Shown here piece by piece: positions 33,984 to 42,600 of a stretch of DNA of 64,000 bases. How positions within the stretch are numbered: the first letter of the stretch is position 1; every line of letters starts with the position of its first letter. This stretch comes from Parvularcula sp. BBD 1991-13 (GTDB lineage: Bacteria > Pseudomonadota > Alphaproteobacteria > Caulobacterales > Parvularculaceae), in NCBI GenBank assembly GCA_001657385.1, contig LYSZ01000013.1, positions 62,001-126,000 on the forward strand, in the 5' to 3' direction. The position numbers were made by a program, and so were the translations under genes. The notes under the pieces are model-generated. The model saw nothing but the letters and a program-made list of their open reading frames with translations. It did no database searches and was not told the DNA's origin.

Positions 33984-34139
33984 GTTCCGCGCCAGACTCG
34001 CCTTTTTCGTTCCTTCCCGCCCGGTATTCGCCCGGTCCTCGCCAGATCGCCGCCGGCCGGGCCATCCCGCCCGCGCTCGGAGGACGCCGTTCAGGCGCCA
34101 AGCTTATGTCCGGAGCGGAAATGTGCTTTAACGCCGCCC

Positions 34140-35705
34140 ATGGAAAAACAGACTGTGGGGAACATACCGGAGTATACGGTATCAGAACTCTCCGGCGCGG
34201 TAAAACGGGCGATCGAGGACAATTTCGGCTTCGTGCGCGTGCGCGGGGAGCTGGGCCGCGTCACCCGCGCGGGTTCGGGCCATGTTTATCTCGACCTCAA
34301 GGATGAAAAAGCGGTCATCTCCGGCGTGATGTGGAAAGGCGTCGCCGCGCGTCTCGCGATCCGCCCGGAGCAGGGCATGGAAGTGGTCGCGACCGGCAAG
34401 ATGAGCACCTTTCCGGGCCAGTCGCGCTACCAGCTCATCATCGACAGCCTCGCGCCCGCAGGCGTCGGCGCGCTGATGGCCCTGTTCGAGGAGCGCAAGA
34501 AAAAGCTCGCCGCCGAAGGGCTGTTCGCGGCGGAGCGCAAAAAGCCGCTGCCTTATCTGCCGGAGGTGATCGGCGTCGTCACCTCGCCATCCGGCGCGGT
34601 GATCAGGGACATCCTCCATCGCCTGCGCGAACGGTTTCCGCGGCATGTGATCGTCTGGCCGACCCTGGTGCAGGGGCGCGGCGCGGAGGAAAAAATCGCC
34701 GCGGCGATCAACGGCTTCAACGCCTTGGCGCCCGGCGGGCCGACGCCGCGGCCGGACGTCCTGATCGTCGCGCGCGGGGGCGGATCGCTGGAGGATCTGT
34801 GGTGCTTCAACGAGGAGGTCGTCGCGCGCGCCGCGGCGGCGAGCGCGATCCCGCTCATCTCCGCCGTGGGCCATGAGACCGACACGACCCTGATCGACTA
34901 TGTCGCTGACCGCCGCGCGCCGACGCCCACCGCCGCGGCGGAGTTCGCCGTGCCGGTGCGCGCCGAGCTGCACGCGGAAGTGGTCAACAAGGAGCGCCGC
35001 TTCGCCCAGGCCGCCGCGCGGATGATCGAGACCCGCCGCGCCGGGCTCGTTTCCGCGGCGCGCGGCCTCGGCCGGCCGGAGGACCTGCTGGGGCTGAGCG
35101 CCCAGCGCCTCGACCGGGCGGCGGACGGGCTGCGCGCCGGGCTGCGCGCGCGCCTCGACCGGGCGCTGACGGAGACCACCCGGATCGGCGCCATGCTGAA
35201 CCGCAACCTCTTGTCCGCGCGCTTCGCCACCGGCGAGAACCGCGTGGAGGCGCTCTGGGACCGGGTCGCCGCGCGGGCTGACCGGATCGTCAGTGAACGG
35301 CGCGCTTCGCTCGCCAGCCTTGCCCGCATTCTCCGGAGCGTTTCCTATCAGAGCGTGCTGGAGCGCGGCTTCGCGCTGGTGCGCGACAGCGAGGGGGCGC
35401 TGGTGCGCCGCATGCGCGATGCGGCGCCGGGCGGGCGCGGCGCGGTGCAGTTCGCCGACGGCGCGCGGGCGGTCACTTTCGGCGACGACGCCCCCGCCGC
35501 TTCGACGTCAACGCCGCGCGCCGCGGCGCCGGCGTCGAAAGGCGCCGGCAAACCGTCCCTGGCTGACGCGCGGCGCGGGGCGGCGAACCGGGACGCGAGC
35601 AAGCCTGCGAAAAAGGGCGCGAACAAAAGCGTGAGCGGGGACGCCGAACAGGACGCCGACCAGAAGGGGGCGCGAAAGCCCAGGCAGCAGGGGCTTTTTG
35701 ACTAG
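34140..35705 (+). CDS. xseA: Exodeoxyribonuclease VII large subunit
   Basis: A 521-residue subunit of the single-strand DNA exonuclease. OB-fold N-terminus (YTVSELSGAVKRAIEDNFGF, VRGELGRVTRAGSGHVYLDL), catalytic-domain strands GVVTSPSGAVIRDILHRL, LIVARGGGSLEDLWCFNEE and ISAVGHETDTTLIDYVAD, then a long coiled coil. It ends with a ~70-residue Lys/Ala-rich tail not typical of the family core, which includes a 12-bp tandem duplication (35640-35663). ATG 34140 begins the family-like sequence. The small subunit xseB is not in the window. Confidence 0.96.
   Translation: MEKQTVGNIPEYTVSELSGAVKRAIEDNFGFVRVRGELGRVTRAGSGHVYLDLKDEKAVISGVMWKGVAARLAIRPEQGMEVVATGKMSTFPGQSRYQLIIDSLAPAGVGALMALFEERKKKLAAEGLFAAERKKPLPYLPEVIGVVTSPSGAVIRDILHRLRERFPRHVIVWPTLVQGRGAEEKIAAAINGFNALAPGGPTPRPDVLIVARGGGSLEDLWCFNEEVVARAAAASAIPLISAVGHETDTTLIDYVADRRAPTPTAAAEFAVPVRAELHAEVVNKERRFAQAAARMIETRRAGLVSAARGLGRPEDLLGLSAQRLDRAADGLRAGLRARLDRALTETTRIGAMLNRNLLSARFATGENRVEALWDRVAARADRIVSERRASLASLARILRSVSYQSVLERGFALVRDSEGALVRRMRDAAPGGRGAVQFADGARAVTFGDDAPAASTSTPRAAAPASKGAGKPSLADARRGAANRDASKPAKKGANKSVSGDAEQDADQKGARKPRQQGLFD
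35640..35663. repeat. 12-bp tandem duplication in xseA tail
   Basis: gacgccgaacag followed directly by gacgccgaccag, encoding DAEQDADQ in the disordered C-terminal tail of XseA. Confidence 0.65.
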
Positions 35706-35760
35706 GCTTGCGGGTTCGCGATAAAATCCCGAAAAAACGGCCAAAGGAACACGCGCCTTG

Positions 35761-35976
35761 ATGAACCCTTTTGACGCCCTCGGATCTGGGGACGAAGCCA
35801 TTCTCGACTACGGCGACGCCGAGTTTCATATCGTCAAGCCGGGTACGTTCGTGCGCTGCGCCGTCACGGGCGCGGCGATCGCGGTCAAGGATCTGAAATA
35901 CTGGAGCGTCGACAAGCAGGAAGCCTATGTCGACGCCGCCGCCGCCATGAAAGGCTTCGGCTACGGGAGAGACTGA
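35761..35976 (+). CDS. DUF2093 domain protein
   Basis: A 71-residue protein of DUF2093, a small conserved alphaproteobacterial family usually next to xseA. Landmarks: EAILDYGDAEFHIVKPGTFV, CAVTGAAI and LKYWSVDKQEAYVDAAAAM. Starts at ATG 35761, with AAGGA upstream; TTG 35758 directly precedes it. Function unknown. It is followed after 1 bp by the M23 peptidase gene. Confidence 0.9.
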   Translation: MNPFDALGSGDEAILDYGDAEFHIVKPGTFVRCAVTGAAIAVKDLKYWSVDKQEAYVDAAAAMKGFGYGRD

Positions 35977-35977
35977 G

Positions 35978-36970
35978 ATGCGGGTGATGCTTGCTGCGTT
36001 GTGCGTCGCGGCTGCGGCTGGTTTTCAAGCGGGCGCTCCGGCGTATGCGCAAGACGAGCTTCCGCCGCGGCCCAAGGTCGACAATCCTTTCGCCGCCGCC
36101 GATGAAAAGCCGAATCTCGCGAAAAAGGCCGAGTTCGCCGAGGCGATGCAGTCCGTGGCCGAGCGTCAGCGGGTGTTCGGCGAGTACCCGTCGCGGTTTT
36201 CGCTGACCGGCGCGTTCGCGCAAGGGGGCCTCGTGTTCGGTCAGGCCGAGCCCGGCGCCGCGGCGCGGCTCGACGGCGAGGCGGTGATGGTCGGCGACAA
36301 CGGCGAGTTCGTGATCGGGTTCGGCCGCGACAGCGCCCTGACCTCGCTGCTGGTGGTCACGTTTCCGGACGGGGACGTGGAACGCTACGCCCTCGAACTG
36401 GAAGACCGCGATTTCCCGGTCCAGCGCATCGACGGCCTCGACCAGTCCAAAGTGTCCGGCTTCACCGAGGCACAGCTCGCCAGGATCGGCGAGGACCGCG
36501 AGAAGAAAAAAGCCGCGCGCGCCGCCACCCATCCGGGGGTCGACTGGCTCGCCGGCTTCGACTGGCCGGTGGTCGGGCCGATCAGCGGCGTGTTCGGCTC
36601 CCAGCGGATTCTTAACGGCGAGCCGAAGCGGCCCCATTCCGGCGTCGACGTCGCCATGCCCGCCGGCACGCCGATCCGCGCGCCCGCCGGCGGCGTCGTC
36701 ACGCTGGCCGAAACCGACATGTATTTCGAGGGCGGGCTGGTGTTTCTCGACCACGGTCACTGGCTGGAAAGCGCGTTTCTGCACATGTCGCGCATCGATG
36801 TGGAGCCGGGCCAGCGCGTCGAGCGGGGGGACGTCATCGGCGCCATCGGCTCCACCGGCCGGTCCACCGGGCCGCATCTTCACTGGAGCCTGAAATGGGC
36901 GGGCCGCCTCGTCGATCCGCAACTGATCGCCGGCGACATGCCGGACGCCGGCGCGGGCGGCGCCGACTGA
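35978..36970 (+). CDS. M23/LytM-family peptidoglycan endopeptidase
   Basis: A 330-residue exported protein with a signal peptide (VMLAALCVAAAAGFQAGAPA). The C-terminal LytM domain has zinc ligands in RPHSGVDVAMPAGTPI (His and Asp) and HLHWSLKW near residue 302, with GGVVTLAETDMYFEGGLVF between. A preceding domain (residues ~60-150) probably contacts the envelope. Predicted role is cell-wall remodelling, either directly or as an amidase activator. It is directly downstream of the DUF2093 gene. Confidence 0.92.
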   Translation: MRVMLAALCVAAAAGFQAGAPAYAQDELPPRPKVDNPFAAADEKPNLAKKAEFAEAMQSVAERQRVFGEYPSRFSLTGAFAQGGLVFGQAEPGAAARLDGEAVMVGDNGEFVIGFGRDSALTSLLVVTFPDGDVERYALELEDRDFPVQRIDGLDQSKVSGFTEAQLARIGEDREKKKAARAATHPGVDWLAGFDWPVVGPISGVFGSQRILNGEPKRPHSGVDVAMPAGTPIRAPAGGVVTLAETDMYFEGGLVFLDHGHWLESAFLHMSRIDVEPGQRVERGDVIGAIGSTGRSTGPHLHWSLKWAGRLVDPQLIAGDMPDAGAGGAD

Positions 36971-37002
36971 CCCCGGCGCGGGCGGCGCGGCGACCTGAAT
37001 AT

Positions 37003-37021
37003 ATTATTGACAATCATTCTC
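37003..37021. promoter_or_regulatory. Fur-box-like site upstream of bfd
   Basis: attattgacaatcattctc matches the 19-bp Fur consensus at about 14 of 19 positions by eye. It overlaps a TTGACA (37007-37012) -35-like hexamer and lies about 60 bp before the bfd start. Iron-dependent repression of bfd is expected. Confidence 0.7.
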
Positions 37022-37080
37022 ATTTGCTTTAACAAGGGCGTATGGAGCGACGTCCCGCTCCTCGGAGCCCTTGACCGCCC

Positions 37081-37278
37081 ATGTATGTCTGCATCTGCAA
37101 CGCGCTGAAGGACAAGCAGCTGACCGCCGCCGCCGCAGACGATGCGCGCACGGTGGCGCAGGTGTTTCGTCGCTGCGGCGCGCGCCCGCAATGCGGCAAG
37201 TGCCTGCCGGACGTGGCGGCGCTGATCGAACAGCAGCGCGAGGCCGAAGGCGGTGCGCACGCCGTCGCGGCCGAATAA
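37081..37278 (+). CDS. bfd: Bacterioferritin-associated ferredoxin
   Basis: A 65-residue [2Fe-2S] protein that releases iron from bacterioferritin. Cluster ligands follow the BFD pattern: YVCICNAL (CxC) near the N-terminus and RPQCGKCLPDV (CxxC) near residue 38. ATG 37081 has GGAG upstream. The Fur-like box upstream fits iron regulation. It lies just before bfr, though separated by 194 bp with its own leader. Confidence 0.94.
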   Translation: MYVCICNALKDKQLTAAAADDARTVAQVFRRCGARPQCGKCLPDVAALIEQQREAEGGAHAVAAE

Positions 37279-37370
37279 GGCCGGCGAGAATCCTGGACGC
37301 CGCCGCGCTTGATCCGCACCCATTCTTTTCATCTTCTCTTAACCTGCCGTCTGGGCGATTGATAGGCATT

Positions 37371-37388
37371 CGCGCAAAAACTTGCGCG
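37371..37388. repeat. Perfect inverted repeat between bfd and bfr
   Basis: cgcgcaa (37371-37377) and ttgcgcg (37382-37388) with a 4-nt loop, about 85 bp upstream of bfr. No T-run follows, so it may be an operator or mRNA hairpin rather than a terminator. Confidence 0.5.
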
Positions 37389-37472
37389 ACTAAGACTTGC
37401 TCGCACAAATAGTCCTTGGACTGCGCGATCAATGCATTATTTTGGCAACTCTTGATTCAATGGAGAGTTTCC

Positions 37473-37952
37473 GTGAAGGGCGATCAGAAAGTTATTGAGT
37501 ATCTCAACAAAGCGCTGAAGCTGGAGCTGACGGCGGTCAACCAGTTTTTCCTGCACGCCAGAATGCTCAAGGACTGGGGCTTCGACCGGCTGGGCAAAAT
37601 CGAGTACGAGGAGTCCATCGACGAAATGAAGCATGCGGATGTTCTTATCGAGCGCATTCTGTTTCTCGAAGGGCTGCCCAATCTTCAGGACCTCGACAAG
37701 CTCTATATCGGCGAGACGGTCAAGGAGGTTCTTGAATGCGACCTGAAGGCCGAGCACCGCGCGCATCCTCTCTACGTTGAGGCGATCGCTTATTGCGAAA
37801 GCGTGAGGGATTTCGTCAGCCGCGAAATCATGGTGCGCATTCTCGAATCCGAGGAAGAGCACGTGGATCATCTGGAAACCCAGCTTGGCCTGATCGCCAA
37901 GATCGGCGAAGAGCGGTACATGCAGTCGCAGATGAAGCCATGTGATGAATGA
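37473..37952 (+). CDS. bfr: Bacterioferritin
   Basis: A 159-residue haem-containing iron-storage subunit, near the family length. Ferroxidase residues are seen: Glu in [14 protein letters not shown], Glu and His in [16 protein letters not shown] (whose Met is the haem ligand), Glu in [14 protein letters not shown], and Glu/His in [16 protein letters not shown]. Start GTG 37473 with TGGAGAG upstream; the longer frame from 37416 adds an atypical hydrophobic stretch. It overlaps the next gene's start region by 8 bp. Confidence 0.96.
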   Translation: MKGDQKVIEYLNKALKLELTAVNQFFLHARMLKDWGFDRLGKIEYEESIDEMKHADVLIERILFLEGLPNLQDLDKLYIGETVKEVLECDLKAEHRAHPLYVEAIAYCESVRDFVSREIMVRILESEEEHVDHLETQLGLIAKIGEERYMQSQMKPCDE

Positions 37953-38406
37953 CATGGCGCGCCGCCTTGCTTGCGTCGTCGCGGCGATGATGCTCGCCGC
38001 GGCCTGCGCCGCTCATGGCGATGTCAACGGGAACGACTTAAACGGGAACGACTTAAACGGGAGCGACTTAAACGTGAGCGACGGCGGGAACGGCGATACC
38101 GACAAAAGCGGCGGCGCCGGGCTCGGCGAGGTCTGCGGCGGGCCCGCCTCGACTGCGTGTGCGGCGCCGGACGCGCCATCCGGCGGTCCCTTGGGCGCAC
38201 GCGCCGGCGCCTATTGCCGCCTGGAGCCGGGCGCCTGTCTTGAGGCCGCCGACCCGACCGGCGTCTGCGCTGTCAAACCGCAAATCTGCACCATGGAATA
38301 CGCGCCGGTCTGCGGCTGCGACGACGTGACTTACGCCAACGCCTGCGCGGCGGCGGCCGCCGGCGTCAGCGTCGCCCGTCAGGGGCCTTGCGCGCCGGCG
38401 GAGTAG
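37945..38406 (+). CDS. Kazal-domain lipoprotein
   Basis: A ~153-residue predicted lipoprotein: signal peptide [16 protein letters not shown] with the lipobox Cys after LAAA, then an Asn/Gly/Asp linker made of 15-bp DNA repeats, then a Cys-rich region ending in a Kazal-type protease-inhibitor domain ([20 protein letters not shown]...GPC). ATG 37945 overlaps bfr; ATG 37954 just after the bfr stop is an alternative. Kazal domains inhibit serine proteases, so it may protect the cell surface from foreign proteases. Its 3' end overlaps the convergent lpxL-like gene by 41 bp. Confidence 0.85.
   Translation: MNDMARRLACVVAAMMLAAACAAHGDVNGNDLNGNDLNGSDLNVSDGGNGDTDKSGGAGLGEVCGGPASTACAAPDAPSGGPLGARAGAYCRLEPGACLEAADPTGVCAVKPQICTMEYAPVCGCDDVTYANACAAAAAGVSVARQGPCAPAE
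38026..38082. repeat. 15-bp tandem repeat, ~3.8 copies, in Kazal lipoprotein gene
   Basis: Units aacgggaacgactta at 38026, 38041, then aacgggagcgactta at 38056 and a partial fourth at 38071. In-frame, encoding [19 protein letters not shown] in the linker after the lipobox. Confidence 0.88.
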
Positions 38407-39352
38407 GCGGCGCGTCTTTCGGCCAGCGCCGGTGCAGCCACAGCCATTCGCCGGGCCGCTCGCGAATAAGCGCTTCGAGCTTTTCGTTGATCGCTCTGGT
38501 CAGTTCGTAAACGTCCGCACCCGTATCGCCGCTCGGCGTGAAGTTGAGGGGGTCGTGAACGCGCACATGGAAGCGCGCGCCGCCAGTGCGTTCGATGCTG
38601 ACCGGAATGATCGGCAGGCGGAATTTCAGCGCGAGCCGCGCCGCCGCCGGCGCCGTCATCGCCTCACGGCCCATGAAGGGAACGGCGATGCCGTCGTTAA
38701 GCTTCTGGTCTACCAGCATGGCGAGCGACCGGCCGGCCTTCAGGGTTTCCATCAGCGCCCGTCCGCCGCGCTTGCCTTTCGGGATCTGCCAGCGCGACAT
38801 CACCGCGCCGCGCTTGTTGATAATCAGTTCGTCCACCAACGGATTGTTTGCGGCCCGGTAAACCACGCCATAGCGCAGCCCGGCGCGGTGAAAGACGATC
38901 GACATGATCTCCCAGTTGGCGAAATGGCCGGAGACGAAGATCGCCGGCCTGTTCCCGGCGTTGACGGCCCGCAGGGTTTGCGCGCCGTCAACGCTGACGC
39001 GCCCGCCGTCTTCAAACGGTCTGAATTTCTCCAGATGGGCGAATTCCGCTCCCACGCGGCCGAGATTGGTCCAGACCTGTCGCGTCGCATCGCGGATCTG
39101 CGCATCGCTCCAGTCGGGAAAAGCCGCGCGCAGATTGTCTTCCGCGCGCCGGGAAAGGGGGCGCAGACGCGGGCCGACGGCGCCCATGAACCCGCCCGCC
39201 AATGCCGACGCCGCGTCGAGCCCGATCAGCCGGAAAAGCCCGACAAGGCTGAGGACAAGGGCGTATTCCAGCCGGTGCGTCAGGGTGACGGGCCGGTTGG
39301 AACGGCGTTCCGGCAGGGCGACCGTGTCTTGATCGAGCGCGGGGGTGGACAT
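38366..39352 (-). CDS. LpxL/HtrB-family lipid A acyltransferase
   Basis: A 328-residue membrane-associated acyltransferase that adds a secondary acyl chain to lipid A. One N-terminal hydrophobic segment (YALVLSLVGLFRLIGL). Family motifs: FVSGHFANWEIMS (HxxxxE-like), MLVDQKLNDGIAVPFMG, and the C-terminal RPGEWLWLHRRWP. It lies 11 bp after lpxK in the order waaA-lpxK-lpxL. Its 3' end overlaps the Kazal lipoprotein gene on the other strand. Confidence 0.9.
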   Translation of the reverse strand: MSTPALDQDTVALPERRSNRPVTLTHRLEYALVLSLVGLFRLIGLDAASALAGGFMGAVGPRLRPLSRRAEDNLRAAFPDWSDAQIRDATRQVWTNLGRVGAEFAHLEKFRPFEDGGRVSVDGAQTLRAVNAGNRPAIFVSGHFANWEIMSIVFHRAGLRYGVVYRAANNPLVDELIINKRGAVMSRWQIPKGKRGGRALMETLKAGRSLAMLVDQKLNDGIAVPFMGREAMTAPAAARLALKFRLPIIPVSIERTGGARFHVRVHDPLNFTPSGDTGADVYELTRAINEKLEALIRERPGEWLWLHRRWPKDAPPTPPARKAPDGRR

Positions 39353-39363
39353 GGGAAAGGCTT

Positions 39364-40394
39364 TTAGCGCGCTTCTTTATGCGCGTCGATGGGCGCATTG
39401 GGTGGCGCGCCGCCTGGCCCGCCGCCTGGCCCTCCTATTGCCGCAAGCAGGCGCGCGCGAAAGCCCGCCTCGTCATTGAGCGCCATTGCGACCGGCAGGG
39501 TCAGGATTTCTTTTCGCATCGCATCGGGCAGGCGGGCGTAATCCTTCTCCGTCGTGATCAGCGCCGCCTTGTTTTCCTTTGCGGCGCGCCGAAGGGCTTT
39601 CATCTCGTGCCGCGAAAAAACATGGTGATCCGCAAACGGAACTTGTTGCGAAAGTTCGAATCCAGCATCGGCGAGGGTGGTGAAAAATTTCGCGGGAACG
39701 CCGATCCCCGTAAACGCGACGACCCGCCTCGGCGCGACGTCGCCGGCGGGCGCGAGCCCGCCTGGAAATCGGCGTCGAGGCCGGCGGGCGCCGGGTCGTC
39801 CGCGCGGCGCTTCACGGCCACGACCATGTCGGCCCGCGCCCGCGCCCGCGCCAGCGGCTCGCGCAGCGGGCCCGACGGGAACACGCGTCCGTTGCCCGCC
39901 GGATCGGCCGCGTCGACAAGCAGGATCGACAAGGTCTTGCGTAAGGTCGGGTTCTGATACCCGTCATCCATGATCACCGTGTCGGCGCCGCCCTCGAACG
40001 CGGCGCGCGCGCCGCGGGGGCGATCCGCCGACAGGATGACGGGGCCATGCTGCGCGAGAAGCAGCGCCTCGTCGCCGACATCTTCCGCCCCATGATGTTC
40101 CGGCGCGATCCGGACCGGGCCTTTCAGCCGTCCGCCATAGCCGCGCGTCAGGAACCATGGCGCGCGCCCCGCCTGGCGCAGGATCCGCGAGACTAGGATC
40201 GCGAACGGGGTTTTGCCGACCCCGCCAAGGGTCGCATTGCCGATGCAGATCACGGGTCCCGGCGCCTCTGCGGGCGCCGCCGCCGCCCGGCGCAGGCGCT
40301 GCCCTGCGTCGTAAGCCAGGGCGAGGGGCGCGAGGGCGCCGGCCGCGACACGCGCCGCGATGGCGTCGCTGCGCCAGAACCAGGGCTCGCGCAT
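39364..40394 (-). pseudogene. lpxK: Tetraacyldisaccharide 4'-kinase, frameshifted
   Basis: Kinase that phosphorylates lipid A precursor at the 4' position. The first ~213 codons (ATG 40394 to about 39757) are intact: ICIGNATLGGVGKTPFAILV Walker A near residue 50, FLTRGYGGRLKGP, and MDDGYQNPTLRK. Near 39755-39757 one base is missing, so the frame ends at 39600. In the shifted frame the C-terminus continues perfectly: VVAFTGIGVPAKFFTTLADA, FADHHVFSRHEM, ITTEKDYARLP. The gene would be ~343 residues if corrected. A sequencing error is more likely than true loss because the gene is normally essential, but the sequence as given is broken. Confidence 0.9.
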
Positions 40395-40404
40395 CAGGCC
40401 GTCC

Positions 40405-41712
40405 TCACACGGACGGCCCCGTCGGGGCAGGAAGCGGCATGGTCGCGTTCAGCGCGTCGCAGATGTCGACAAGAACCCGTTCGGCGCTTTTCTCAGCCGC
40501 TGCTTTCGCCGCGTCGGCGATGGACCGTCGCGTGACGTCATCGGCGAGCAGTCTCTTCACCGCCGTCGTCAGTTCGCGTTCGTTGCGCACGAGGGCGGCG
40601 CCGCCGACCGCGCGGATATCCGCATAGGTTTCGGTGAAGTTGAAAATATGCGGCCCGTGCAGGATCGCCGAACCCAGGCGCGCGGGCTCCAGCGGGTTGT
40701 GTCCGCCTTTCGGCGTGAGCGCCCCGCCGACGAAGGCGATTTCGCCCAAGCGGTAAAAAAGGCCAAGCTCGCCGAGCGTATCGGCAATGTAAACCGCCGT
40801 GTGCGGCGTGATCGTCTCTCCCGCCGAGCGGCGGGCGAGGGCGCGCCCCTGCGCCAGCGCCGCGACATCCCCGCCGCGCTGGGGATGTCGCGGCGCGATG
40901 ATGGTGAGGAGATCGGGAAAATCCGCCCGCAACAGGTCATGGGCGGCGATGACGGTTTCCTCCTCGCCGGGATGCGTGCTCGCGGCCAGCCACACCGGCC
41001 TCGCGCCGACGGCGTCTCTCAGTGCGATGAACTCGTCGGCGTCTGCAGGGAGCGGGGGCGCGGCGTTTTTCAGGTTGCCCAGCGTGGCGACGTCCTTCGC
41101 CGAGAGGGCCGCCAGGCGTTCCGCATTCTGACGGTCTTGCGCGATGATCACGTCGAAGGAGGAGAGGATGTACTTGATGGCGTTCGGCTGGCGTTTCCAG
41201 TCCTCGAAGGAGCGCGGGGAAATCCGCCCGTTGACCAGCGCCATCCACCGCAGGCGTTCGCGCGCGGCGAGAATGAGGTTCGGCCAGAATTCCGACTCGA
41301 CGAAGATCGCTCCGTCCGGGCGCCAATGGTCGAGAAACCGGGCGACGAAATCCGGATGGTCAAGCGGTACATATTGATGAAAGGCCCTCTCGGGAAGGCG
41401 TTCGGCCATCAGCCGGGCGGAGGTGACGGTGCCCGTCGTGACGAGGAACGAGCATCCGGGCCGCGCGTCCTGCAACCGGCGCACCAGCGGAATGACCGAC
41501 AGCGATTCGCCGACGCTCGCTCCGTGAACCCACAAAAGCTCGCCTTCGGGCCGCTCGCGCCCGGCCAGCCCCTGCCGCTCGCCGACCCTGTCCGGGTCTT
41601 CCTTGCCGGCCCTGAGGCGGCGTTTCAGGGCGAGGCTGGCGACGGGCTCGGCCGCGCGGCTCAGTCCGCGGTAGAGTTTCAGCCCCAGGGGTTGGCGTAC
41701 GGTCGCAGTCAT
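40405..41712 (-). CDS. waaA: 3-deoxy-D-manno-octulosonic acid (Kdo) transferase
   Basis: A 435-residue GT-B glycosyltransferase that adds Kdo to lipid A. LWVHGASVGESLSVIPLV near residue 57 contains the GASVGE motif. Other markers are VESEFWPNLILAA, QDRQNAERLAAL, STHPGEEETVI, FVGGALTPKGGHNPLEPA and HGPHIFNFTE. Start ATG 41712 (MTATVRQPLGLK) fits the family; the 14-residue extension to 41754 is unlikely. Lies 10 bp upstream of lpxK in the same operon. Confidence 0.95.
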   Translation of the reverse strand: MTATVRQPLGLKLYRGLSRAAEPVASLALKRRLRAGKEDPDRVGERQGLAGRERPEGELLWVHGASVGESLSVIPLVRRLQDARPGCSFLVTTGTVTSARLMAERLPERAFHQYVPLDHPDFVARFLDHWRPDGAIFVESEFWPNLILAARERLRWMALVNGRISPRSFEDWKRQPNAIKYILSSFDVIIAQDRQNAERLAALSAKDVATLGNLKNAAPPLPADADEFIALRDAVGARPVWLAASTHPGEEETVIAAHDLLRADFPDLLTIIAPRHPQRGGDVAALAQGRALARRSAGETITPHTAVYIADTLGELGLFYRLGEIAFVGGALTPKGGHNPLEPARLGSAILHGPHIFNFTETYADIRAVGGAALVRNERELTTAVKRLLADDVTRRSIADAAKAAAEKSAERVLVDICDALNATMPLPAPTGPSV

Positions 41713-41840
41713 AAACTCACAGAAGTCGTAAACGCAAAAAGACGCAAGAAACAAAGGCCCGAACCGGCGAAACCCGCCCGCGCCGTCGCATCATAGCGAC
41801 GCATTGCAGCGGCGCATAACAGTGGCGGCGATATGGCGGT

Positions 41841-42548
41841 CTAGGCCGGATCCCGCCGTCCGACATGGGCGTCGGCCCGGCGGGTGACGTCCTTCAGAGC
41901 GTTTTCCACTGACTGGCGCGCGCTTTCAAGCGCTTCAGGCGTATTTTCCTGCGGCGCCGCGATGGGCGCGCCGGCGAGGTAAACGCCCCTGGAGAAGGGC
42001 GCCGCGACGAGGAACCGGTCCCAGGTGGAAAGCCGCCCGCCGCGGGAGACCGAATAGGCCGCCGGCACGATCGGCGCCCCGGTCATCTGGGCGAGGCGGA
42101 TGACGCCCCGGTTCGCCCTTTCGCCGGGGCCGCGCGGCCCGTCGGGGGTGACGCCGACCACATGGCCGTCCTTCAGGGCGCGGGCCATCAGCACGATGGC
42201 CGAGGCGCCGTCTTTGTTCTTGTCGGGCTTTTTCGGGTTCGCCGCCGACCCGCGAATGAACTCCACGCCGAAGCCCTTGACGCTGTTGGCGATGATTTCC
42301 CCGTCGCGATGGGCCGAGATCAGCATGAAAACACGCGCGTCGGTCTCGCTGCGCACTGTCGGCGCCATCAGGAGCCGCCCGTGCCAGAAGGCGAGGATCA
42401 CGCCCTTGCCCTCGCCGAGGGCGGCCTCGAATTCCTCGCGGCCCAGAAAAGTCCAGCGCGAGGTGGCGTGGACGAGGCGGATATAGCCGCCGATAAGACC
42501 GCTGGCGAGCCGGGCGGCGAATGCGCTTTTGACAAACCGTTTCAGCAT
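41841..42548 (-). CDS. DUF374 lysophospholipid acyltransferase-like protein
   Basis: A 235-residue protein of the DUF374 acyltransferase-like family that is usually adjacent to waaA in alphaproteobacteria. Landmarks: ILAFWHGRLLMAP near residue 50, SAHRDGEIIANSVKGFGVEFIRGS, and GVTPDGPRGPGERANRGVIR. It is probably anchored by an N-terminal hydrophobic segment and involved in lipid A or phospholipid acylation; the exact reaction is not established. Transcribed towards waaA and divergent from the msbA-like gene. Confidence 0.88.
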   Translation of the reverse strand: MLKRFVKSAFAARLASGLIGGYIRLVHATSRWTFLGREEFEAALGEGKGVILAFWHGRLLMAPTVRSETDARVFMLISAHRDGEIIANSVKGFGVEFIRGSAANPKKPDKNKDGASAIVLMARALKDGHVVGVTPDGPRGPGERANRGVIRLAQMTGAPIVPAAYSVSRGGRLSTWDRFLVAAPFSRGVYLAGAPIAAPQENTPEALESARQSVENALKDVTRRADAHVGRRDPA

Positions 42549-42600
42549 GGGCCAAACCGGGGTTCCCTATTTTTAGCGGCGCGTCAACCGCTTGTCTGGT

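Noticed and set aside
33847-34139. tRNA or small RNA gene in the TPR-xseA gap
   Set aside because: No cloverleaf or terminator could be drawn; only the 14-bp array stands out.
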